10,441 bases of DNA, taken from NCBI GenBank assembly GCA_937876435.1, contig CALEIL010000467.1, forward strand, positions 1 to 10,441, written 5' to 3'. Positions 5,203 to 10,441 of the stretch are shown one piece after another (position 1 is the stretch's first letter; every line of letters starts with the position of its first letter). The position numbers and the translations under genes are program-made. Source of the DNA: an uncultured Bacteroidota bacterium (GTDB lineage Bacteria; Bacteroidota; Bacteroidia; Chitinophagales; Saprospiraceae). A model generated the notes under the pieces. That model had not been told where the DNA came from. It made no database searches and worked only from the letters and a program-made list of their open reading frames with translations.

Positions 5203-7226
5203 TTACTTATCTCCTACAACTGACCATGTGTTGGGCTCTGTTTTATGGGGCCTACTATATTATTCTCCGGGCTGAGACCCATTTCAAGTTCTCGCGCATC
5301 TATTTACTGGCTGCTCTTGTACTCGGTCTGGTCATCCCATTGGTCGACTGGGCCAATTATTTCGTGCACGAACCCGAAAGTCTGGGGCATCTATACATTG
5401 CTCCCTTCAATGCCCAAATGGAAATGTGGGATATTACGGTCACGGCGAAGACTGAAACGATAAACTGGTACCGGATCCTGACTACCGTGTACCTGGTAGG
5501 GGCATTCCTGGCAGCCGGGAAGTTGATCGGGGGATGGATCAGGATCAATGCTATCCGTCAAAATTCAGTCCATGTAGACCATGGAGATTATACGCTCATC
5601 TTGACCGATTCACATCATTTGCCATTTTCCTTTCTCGGATCAGTTTATTGTTCAGAAGATTTTTACCGGAATTCCAGGGACATCCATCAGATCCTGACTC
5701 ATGAAGAATTCCATGTGAGGGCCAGGCATAGCCTGGATGTGATATTTCTGGAAATTTTAAAAGTAATCTTCTGGTTCAATCCAATGGTCTATTTATATAA
5801 GAACGAACTCACTCAGGTCCATGAATACCAGGCTGATCACGCGGCATACCAACTCAGTTCCAGAAAACAGTACGGAAAATTGCTGCTAACTCATATGGAG
5901 TCGGTGATGACTCTGACTTTAGCCAACCACTTTTTTAATTCACAACTTAAAAACAGATTCAAAATGATGACTAAGAAAACATCCACAAGACAGACTGTAT
6001 GGAAGTACATCGTCATACTGCCCACGGTGGCTTTGACGATCATGCTATTTTCATACTCCAGTCAGGGAAAAGCCCTGATTGACAAGGTCATGGTGATGCA
6101 GGACACGGTACCGCCACCCCCACCTCCTGCTCCACTTGCTCCACCTCCTCCACCAGCTCCGCCTGCACCGGAAGTGGAGGAAGCAAAAGTGCCACCACGG
6201 CCACCCCAGGCTCCCGATTCCATCGATGAAATTGTGGTGGTGGGATATCAAACCTCCAGGGGGTCCAACGCCGAAGTCCCCCCGCCTCCTGTTCCAATAG
6301 ATCAGAATCCAGACGGTAATCAGACCATTACCGGTAAACAGGAGGTATTCAGGGTCGTGGAAGAAATGCCCCGCTACCCGGGATGTGAAGAAGCCGGTGG
6401 GGAGGTGGCTACGCTTAAGAACTGTGCTGATCAGAAAATGCTGGAATTTTTATATTCCAACATTAAATATCCCGCCATCGCAAGACAAAATGGGATCGAA
6501 GGCGCTGTGGTGGTGAGCTTTGTAGTCGAAAAGGATGGTTCTATTACCAATCCAAAAGTAGTGCGTGACCCTGGTGCTCGTCTCGGAGAGGAAGCCCTCC
6601 GCATCGTGGATCTCATGGCTCGTGGAGAGAAATGGATTCCGGGCAAACAGAGAGGTCAAAACGTCGCTGTTCAATTCATTCTTCCCATCAAATTTGAACT
6701 AAATAAGAATGAGTCGGCGAGAATAGAGGTAAGAAGTCCATCTGATAAGGAAAGTACCGGAACGAAATCCAACCCGATTTTTGTCCTCAACGACAAAATA
6801 CTCGGACGGGTAAATAGGGACAATTTTAATAAAATGGTAAAACCGGAAGACGTAGAATCTATCAATGTTCTGAAGGGTGAAACGGCAGTCGAAAAGTATG
6901 GGGAGATTGCCACAGATGGTGTGATCGAAATCTATACCAAATGGAAAGAGGAGGATGATCGGGCTGCGCTGGCAATGAGTGAGGTCCGATTGTATCCCGT
7001 GCCAGTGGATAACCAACTCAATATCATCTCAAAGGTGGAAATCGACGGTTATTACAGTTTGCAGATCAGAGATCTGAAAGGTCAGGTGGTCAAAAGGCAT
7101 CAGATCAACACGATGGATGGAATCCTCAATACCTCCATGGATCTGGATGGCCTGGTAGCCGGACCGTATTACCTGACCGTAACGCATGATGGAAAGGTGT
7201 TTTCCAAAGTTTTTGTAAAACAATAG
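5199..7226 (+). CDS. M56 (BlaR1-like) membrane peptidase fused to TonB C-terminal, plug-like and T9SS sorting domains
   Basis: A 675-residue integral membrane sensor-type peptidase. Hydrophobic segments lie at about 2-22, 34-50, 94-112 and 268-285. Between the third and fourth sits the zinc site HEEFH (168-172), with the likely third ligand E209 in HEYQAD (208-213) and the family's FWFNP at 191-195. After the last membrane segment come a Pro-rich linker (305-336), EIVVVGY (344-350) like the TonB-box region of SusC proteins, and a second short Pro patch (361-366). The TonB C-terminal domain (about 411-500) includes YPAIARQNGIEGAVVVSFVV. A plug-like module (524-581) contains ESINVLKGE and DGVIEIYTK. 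The end (596-675) is a T9SS sorting domain: LYPVPVDNQL, LKGQVV, LDGLVAGPYYLTV, VFVKQ. There is no BlaR1 penicillin-binding domain. With the repressor upstream it likely forms a signal-triggered proteolytic switch; the signal is unknown. Confidence 0.93.
   Translation: MITYLLQLTMCWALFYGAYYIILRAETHFKFSRIYLLAALVLGLVIPLVDWANYFVHEPESLGHLYIAPFNAQMEMWDITVTAKTETINWYRILTTVYLVGAFLAAGKLIGGWIRINAIRQNSVHVDHGDYTLILTDSHHLPFSFLGSVYCSEDFYRNSRDIHQILTHEEFHVRARHSLDVIFLEILKVIFWFNPMVYLYKNELTQVHEYQADHAAYQLSSRKQYGKLLLTHMESVMTLTLANHFFNSQLKNRFKMMTKKTSTRQTVWKYIVILPTVALTIMLFSYSSQGKALIDKVMVMQDTVPPPPPPAPLAPPPPPAPPAPEVEEAKVPPRPPQAPDSIDEIVVVGYQTSRGSNAEVPPPPVPIDQNPDGNQTITGKQEVFRVVEEMPRYPGCEEAGGEVATLKNCADQKMLEFLYSNIKYPAIARQNGIEGAVVVSFVVEKDGSITNPKVVRDPGARLGEEALRIVDLMARGEKWIPGKQRGQNVAVQFILPIKFELNKNESARIEVRSPSDKESTGTKSNPIFVLNDKILGRVNRDNFNKMVKPEDVESINVLKGETAVEKYGEIATDGVIEIYTKWKEEDDRAALAMSEVRLYPVPVDNQLNIISKVEIDGYYSLQIRDLKGQVVKRHQINTMDGILNTSMDLDGLVAGPYYLTVTHDGKVFSKVFVKQ
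6111..6296 (+). other. Pro-rich linker with SusC-like TonB-box motif inside the M56 gene
   Basis: Codons 305-366 of the M56 protein encode runs of Pro broken by Ala, Leu and Val, then IDEIVVVGY, then a second Pro cluster. TonB proteins use Pro-rich spacers to cross the periplasm, which fits the TonB C-terminal domain that follows. The DNA is a C-rich low-complexity tract and produces several long open frames on the other strand that are not genes. Confidence 0.8.
6984..7223 (+). other. T9SS type A C-terminal sorting domain of the M56 protein
   Basis: The last 80 residues follow the Por secretion tail pattern: a YPxPxxxxL opening, a central L-K-G-Q-V-V strand turn, L-x-G-L-x-A-G-x-Y, and a C-terminal basic/hydrophobic VFVKQ. 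In Bacteroidota these tails send periplasmic proteins through the type IX machinery and are removed on the cell surface. Its presence on a protein with four membrane segments is unexpected. Confidence 0.8.
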
Positions 7227-7340
7227 CCGAATTTTTATGAAGTCCGACCGGTTATTCTGGAAATTTCCTGAAGGGCTTTTTATGAAACAGAGTACTACCT
7301 CTACAGGGATTAAGTATCATTTCTTTCGGTTAACAAAACA

Positions 7341-7376
7341 GAGGGGGAGTCGTATGCACGCGCTTCCCCCTCATTT
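7341..7376 (+). terminator. intrinsic terminator candidate after the M56 gene
   Basis: GAGGGGG (7341-7347) and CCCCCTC (7366-7372) form a 7-pair G-C-rich stem, with a further AG/CT pairing inside across a one-base bulge. The following ATTTATAA is only mildly T-rich. It lies about 115 bases past the M56 stop and 95 before the next gene, so it plausibly separates the BlaI/M56 operon from the cupin/galM pair. Confidence 0.5.
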
Positions 7377-7410
7377 ATAAAAACAGATTCAGGACTAAGA
7401 TAACAGATTT

Positions 7411-7444
7411 TTTGCTTCCATCTTCAAGTATAGTTTTAGTTTTT
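7411..7444 (+). promoter_or_regulatory. possible promoter of the cupin/galM pair
   Basis: TTTG at 7411-7414 is followed by two overlapping -7-like boxes, TAGTTTTA (7431-7438, spacing 16) and TAGTTTTT (7437-7444, spacing 22). Neither has the preferred 19-21 spacing, so the assignment is weak. The position, just past the presumed terminator and 25-35 bases before the gene, is reasonable. Confidence 0.25.
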
Positions 7445-7467
7445 AATGGGTTTCATTATATTCGTTG

Positions 7468-7893
7468 ATGCGAAAAACAATTTTTTACCTGTTAATCATT
7501 CTTTTGTTTTGCGGATCCTGTGCATCGAGAAAAAATCTTCAGGAAATCTCGGTAGAATCCATCGTCAAGACATCAAATAGCTGGAATGGCGACGAACTTC
7601 CTGCTTATGGCACGGGGACACCTGAAGTGACAATGCTCAGAATCACGATTCCACCGGGAGAAAGTCTGAAACCTCACAAACATTTGTGCATCAACGTGGG
7701 GCTGTTGACAAAAGGGGAATTGACTGTTATGACGGAGACCGATCAATCATTGCGTTTGAAGGCGGGTGACTCCATCGTCGAATTGGTGAATACCTGGCAT
7801 TACGGAAAAAATACCGGAAAAAAACCTGCTGAGATCGTGGTCTTTTATGCCGGAATAAAGGGGCAGCCCATTACGGTTCTCAAGAATGATTAA
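7468..7893 (+). CDS. small cupin-domain lipoprotein
   Basis: A 141-residue exported protein of the cupin fold. The N terminus is a basic MRK followed by a hydrophobic helix and ends in CGSC (15-18). C18 is the likely lipid-modified cysteine, although C at -3 is not the classical Leu/Val of a lipobox. Cupin motif 1 is PPGESLKPHKH (62-72), giving metal ligands H70 and H72, but the usual Glu is replaced within CINVG. Motif 2 is AGDSIVELVNTWHYGKN (99-115), with H111 as third His. The metal and substrate are unknown; such single-domain cupins include sugar-binding and dioxygenase-like members. I chose ATG 7468; an in-frame TTG one codon earlier adds nothing. It stands 17 bases before the lipoprotein epimerase, so the two are likely one operon and may share a carbohydrate-related role. 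Confidence 0.88.
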   Translation: MRKTIFYLLIILLFCGSCASRKNLQEISVESIVKTSNSWNGDELPAYGTGTPEVTMLRITIPPGESLKPHKHLCINVGLLTKGELTVMTETDQSLRLKAGDSIVELVNTWHYGKNTGKKPAEIVVFYAGIKGQPITVLKND

Positions 7894-7910
7894 TCCAACA
7901 CAATGGAATC

Positions 7911-9101
7911 ATGAGAAAAAGGACTTTAAGCTATTCAATGACCTGGGGTCTGTTCACACTTTTAATCTTAACTTTTGCCTGTCAATCGACACCTGAGAAG
8001 GCGGCGTCCACGTCGGAGGCCAATTCCATGGATTCCCTGAAAACGGCTACAGGATTGTTGTCCACGGATTTTGATACTTTACTGAACGGACAAAAAGTTG
8101 GCCTGCACTGGATCCGCAACGATAGCATATTGGCTGCGTTCACCAATTATGGGGCCAGGATTATTGGCCTTTGGGTTCCTGATAAAGAGGGTAACTGGAC
8201 CGATGTGGTCGTAGGCATGGGCAGCATTGACGGTTATTTAGAGAGTTCCGAACCCTATTTTGGTGCGACCATCGGTCGGGTAGGCAACAGAATAGCGAAA
8301 GGACAATTTTCCCTCGATGGTCAGGAATACCAAGTTCCTGTCAACAATGGTGAAAATGCCCTCCATGGAGGGGTAAAAGGCTTCCAGGATGTGGTGTGGA
8401 GTGTGTCACAACCCGATTCTTCTACCCTGGTGTTTGATTATCGATCACCCGATGGAGAGGAAGGATTTCCGGGGAATCTGGATGTCGCGGTCACCTACAA
8501 GGTCAATGACAAGCGGGCTATTACCATGGAATACAAGGCGACTACCGATCAGACTACCGTGGTCAATCTGACCAATCACGCCTTCTTCAATCTCAACGGG
8601 GAAGGAAGCGGAGGGATCCTCAATCATAAAGTAGTATTCTTTGCTGATCGGTTTACCCCGGTAGACGAGGGATTGATTCCCACGGGGGAACTACTCGATG
8701 TAAAGGACTCCCCTTTTGATTTTACTACAGAAAATACGATTGGTGCCCGGATTAATTCCCGGAATAAACAGCTTGAACACGGAGGAGGTTACGACCACAA
8801 TTTTGTATTGAACGGTACCCAGGCTCATGGGATGAATTATGCCGCGCATATCACTGGGGATCTATCGGGAATCGTCATGGATGTGTATACCCGGGAACCG
8901 GGAATGCAATTTTACAGCGGAAACTTTATGCAAGGACAAAATACCTTCAAATCGGGTGCCCGTGATGAATACCGTACAGCTTTTGCGCTCGAAACTCAAC
9001 ATTTTCCTGATGCTCCCAACCAACCGGATTTTCCGTCCATCGTATTGGAACCAGGACAAACCTACCATACAGAATCGGAGTATCAATTTTCTGTGGAGTA
9101 G
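7911..9101 (+). CDS. galM: aldose 1-epimerase (galactose mutarotase), lipoprotein form
   Basis: GalM interconverts the alpha and beta anomers of galactose, glucose and related sugars. The 396 residues begin with a lipoprotein signal (hydrophobic 11-23, LTFAC with C24) and a Ser/Thr/Ala-rich spacer to about 50, so the enzyme acts in the periplasm or on a membrane surface rather than in the cytosol. The catalytic domain spans about 53-395. Family motifs are FTNYGARI (77-84), GRVGNRIAKGQF (122-133), NALHGG (149-154, H152), NLTNHAFFNLNG (219-230, catalytic-acid H223), GGYDHNFV (292-299, substrate-binding D295) and ALETQHFPDAPNQPDFPS (359-376), with E361 the catalytic base. All key residues are present, so it should be active. 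The ATG lies 17 bases after the cupin stop. Extracytoplasmic mutarotases fit a scavenger of external polysaccharides. Confidence 0.96.
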   Translation: MRKRTLSYSMTWGLFTLLILTFACQSTPEKAASTSEANSMDSLKTATGLLSTDFDTLLNGQKVGLHWIRNDSILAAFTNYGARIIGLWVPDKEGNWTDVVVGMGSIDGYLESSEPYFGATIGRVGNRIAKGQFSLDGQEYQVPVNNGENALHGGVKGFQDVVWSVSQPDSSTLVFDYRSPDGEEGFPGNLDVAVTYKVNDKRAITMEYKATTDQTTVVNLTNHAFFNLNGEGSGGILNHKVVFFADRFTPVDEGLIPTGELLDVKDSPFDFTTENTIGARINSRNKQLEHGGGYDHNFVLNGTQAHGMNYAAHITGDLSGIVMDVYTREPGMQFYSGNFMQGQNTFKSGARDEYRTAFALETQHFPDAPNQPDFPSIVLEPGQTYHTESEYQFSVE

Positions 9102-9398
9102 ATCACCACAGCGAGGATCTGGATCCCTGGCAGTCTTCGTGCCGGAGGAATAGAATATAGGGATTCGACCTCCCGATCTCAATCGATGGAAGCTGAAACA
9201 GCCGAAATTTAAGAGAAGAATTAATGAACGGTAGGTGCTGATACGATCATCGGTGAAACCATAGGTAAGTTTATCCAAAAAATATATTTTACTTGTATTC
9301 GAAAGTCCTCTTGCGTTTTAATATCTTCCGGATGAAATATGTTTTAATCTGATCTTTCAATCTACTGCTGTTCGCATCTACTTCAAACAATAAATTAT
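9102..9398. other. intergenic region before the permease gene
   Basis: These 297 bases carry no convincing gene. A hairpin CTGGCA / TGCCGG with a 7-base loop lies at 9127-9145, shortly after the galM stop, but has no T run. The second half is AT-rich and should hold the permease promoter. TATATTTT (9283-9290) and TATGTTTT (9338-9345) resemble -7 boxes, but I see no well-spaced TTTG for either. The permease reading frame is closed by a stop at 9345-9347. Confidence 0.5.
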
Positions 9399-10441
9399 AT
9401 GTTCCAAAAATTTCAAAAGCGATTAAATCAGGTGACCGAATTCGAACGGGAACCCGTGCCACCACAAAATCGGAAAGGCCTGAGGAGTTTCCTGGGTATG
9501 TATGCAGGCGAGCACACCGCCGGTACAGAGTTTGTGATCGGTCCACTTTTCGTGGTGCACGGAGCTTCGGCGTTTGATTTGGTTTTTGGTTTGTTGATCG
9601 GGAATTTACTTGCGGTCCTGAGTTGGGCTTTTATCGTGTCCCCCATAGCTGTCAGGGAAAGGATCACTTTATATTATAAGTTGGAGAAGATCTGTGGGAA
9701 ACGACTGACCGGTATATACAATCTGGTCAATGCCTTGATGTTTTGTTTTCTGGCTGGTTCAATGATCGCGGTTTCTGCCACGGCAGTGGGAATTCCTTTT
9801 AATCTGCCTATGCCCACACTCCATGACTGGTTGCCGACCAGCGTGGCGTGGGTGGTGATCGTGCTGGGTATAGGGATGTTGACGACGGTGGTGGCGATGT
9901 TGGGCTACAATCAGGTAGCAAAATTTGCCAATATTGCCGCTCCCTGGATGATCCTGGTCTTTATCGGTGCTGCCATTGCTGTTTTGCCACAGTTGGGGGT
10001 TCATACAATCGGGGACTTTTGGCAGGTAGCGCAAGATCGAATCTGGACAGGCCAAGTGATGGAAGGACAATCCAAATTCACCATCTGGCACATCATATTT
10101 TTTAGTTGGTTCGCCAATATGGCCATGCACATCGGGATGGCGGATATGTCAATACTGCGATACGCCAAAAAATGGCAGTATGGATTTTCTTCTGCTGCCG
10201 GAATGTACGTCGGCCATTATATTGCCTGGTTGGCCTCAGGAATATTGTACGCTGTCTTCCTCCATCAAAGCCAGGGATCGCTGGAGTTTGCTCCGGGTCC
10301 GGTCGCTTTTTACGCGGCGGGTGCGGCCGGTGCCTGGGCCAGGACCAGGGCCGGCGTGGCGGCGAGCAGGCTGGCGGCAAGCGCCAGGGCCAGGAGATTG
10401 CGGGGGGTACGGATCATGGGGTCGTTCCTTCTTCCGGAGCG
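9399..10441 (+). CDS. NCS1/purine-cytosine permease-like transporter, 3' part replaced by foreign sequence
   Basis: A polytopic inner-membrane transporter, about 310 native residues visible. A polar N terminus (1-33) is followed by hydrophobic segments at about 38-56, 59-80, 105-131, 148-170, 178-197, 229-248, 265-288 and a start of another near 300. The GLLIGNLLAVLSW segment (64-76), LGYNQVAKFANIAAPWMI (168-185) and the APGPVA stretch (298-303) resemble the nucleobase:cation symporter-1 / purine-cytosine permease group, so the likely substrate is a nucleobase or related compound; this is a family guess. ATG 9399 is the first Met after an in-frame stop at 9345. From about 10313-10340 on, the frame reads Arg/Ala-rich (WARTRAGVAASR) with no membrane character and runs off the edge without a stop. 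That part is the antisense of a high-G+C gene from another source, so this protein is not reliable past about residue 312. Confidence 0.75.
   Translation, partial: MFQKFQKRLNQVTEFEREPVPPQNRKGLRSFLGMYAGEHTAGTEFVIGPLFVVHGASAFDLVFGLLIGNLLAVLSWAFIVSPIAVRERITLYYKLEKICGKRLTGIYNLVNALMFCFLAGSMIAVSATAVGIPFNLPMPTLHDWLPTSVAWVVIVLGIGMLTTVVAMLGYNQVAKFANIAAPWMILVFIGAAIAVLPQLGVHTIGDFWQVAQDRIWTGQVMEGQSKFTIWHIIFFSWFANMAMHIGMADMSILRYAKKWQYGFSSAAGMYVGHYIAWLASGILYAVFLHQSQGSLEFAPGPVAFYAAGAAGAWARTRAGVAASRLAASARARRLRGVRIMGSFLLPE
10313..10417 (-). CDS. signal-peptide start of a foreign high-G+C gene (truncated)
   Basis: Read leftward from the ATG complementary to 10415-10417, the frame gives 35 codons before TAA (10310-10312). 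It opens MIRTPRNLLALALAASLL and continues to PALVLAQAPAAPAA. This is a textbook Sec signal peptide: Arg-containing n-region, Leu/Ala core, and a probable cut after A27 in VLA-Q. The codons end almost wholly in G or C, and an AAGGA Shine-Dalgarno sits 7-8 bases before the ATG. Both are typical of a high-G+C proteobacterium and unlike the other genes here. The stop lies at the presumed junction, so the mature protein is lost and its function cannot be told. Confidence 0.6.
10313..10441. other. foreign high-G+C tail, probable assembly chimera
   Basis: By hand count these 129 bases contain 97 G or C (about 75%), against about 53% for 10201-10300. The junction falls somewhere in 10313-10340, where both sources appear to be G+C-rich and could share a short overlap. 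On the minus strand the tail carries a clean gene start with Shine-Dalgarno, unlike anything else in the window. A contig-end misassembly with DNA of a high-G+C bacterium is the simplest explanation. Confidence 0.75.

Noticed and set aside
6051..6297. Minus-strand open frames opposite the Pro-rich linker, rich in Trp and Arg
   Set aside because: They are the reverse reading of CCN proline codons; the plus-strand frame has clear domain matches on both sides.
5199..7226. Calling the BlaI/M56 pair a beta-lactam resistance operon
   Set aside because: The M56 protein lacks the penicillin-binding sensor domain of BlaR1/MecR1 and no beta-lactamase or PBP gene is present in the window.
7259..7268. 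GGAAATTTCC palindrome 32 bases after the M56 stop
   Set aside because: With no loop it cannot form a hairpin, it is only 10 bases, and it has no T tract; the better terminator candidate is at 7341-7376.
9127..9182. tRNA-like pieces: a 5-6 pair stem with 7-base loop (9127-9145) and a T-arm-like AGGGA-TTCGACC-TCCCG (9159-9175)
   Set aside because: The 3' segment after the T-arm-like stem finds no matching acceptor strand about 75 bases upstream, no D arm is visible, the base after the would-be anticodon is a pyrimidine, and the gap between the arms is 14 bases.
8862..9278. 138-codon minus-strand open frame over the galM end and the following spacer
   Set aside because: It is antisense to the conserved catalytic end of galM and has no recognisable protein features.

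Overview
The window looks like a Bacteroidota chromosome fragment, probably Saprospiria-like. The evidence is an M56 peptidase carrying a TonB C-terminal domain and a type IX secretion (T9SS/Por) sorting domain, A-rich leaders without Shine-Dalgarno sequences before most starts, promoter-like pairs of the TTTG / TAnnTTTG type, and lipoprotein versions of sugar enzymes. The assignment rests on family knowledge and not on a database search. The last ~130 bases differ sharply (about 75% G+C, with a Shine-Dalgarno-led signal peptide on the other strand) and are best explained as a chimeric contig end from another organism.

Layout. 1-1396 (minus strand): dTDP-sugar genes rfbA then rfbB, the second cut by the left edge, which make the dTDP-4-keto-6-deoxyglucose intermediate for rhamnose-type surface sugars. 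1397-1830: divergent intergenic region. 1831-2595 (plus): an SDR-fold protein whose catalytic Tyr and Lys are replaced by Ser and Arg. 2782-3813 (plus): pyrD, class 2 quinone-linked dihydroorotate dehydrogenase. 3864-4433 (minus): an unrecognised 189-residue protein with a winged-helix-like C-terminal half. 4434-4833: AT-rich divergent control region. 4834-7226 (plus): a BlaI-type repressor and an M56 (BlaR1-like) membrane peptidase overlapping by 4 bases. 7468-9101 (plus): a small cupin lipoprotein and a lipoprotein aldose 1-epimerase, 17 bases apart. 9399 to about 10335 (plus): an NCS1/purine-cytosine permease-like transporter that runs into the foreign tail.

The most interesting unit is the BlaI/M56 pair. 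Its promoter can be read directly: TTTG, 20 bases, then TATATTTA, with a perfect 16-base inverted repeat (6-base arms, 4-base spacer) lying on the -7 box, which suggests repressor autoregulation. The M56 protein has no penicillin-sensing domain. Its exported part chains a Pro-rich linker, a segment like the TonB-box/SusC 'EIVVVGY' motif, a TonB C-terminal domain, a plug-like strand module and a T9SS C-terminal domain. It therefore looks like an envelope-stress or outer-membrane-transport sensor and not a classical beta-lactam sensor.

The remaining genes are mostly housekeeping: nucleotide-sugar synthesis, pyrimidine synthesis and sugar anomer conversion. I saw no rRNA, convincing tRNA, CRISPR array, insertion sequence or phage gene.
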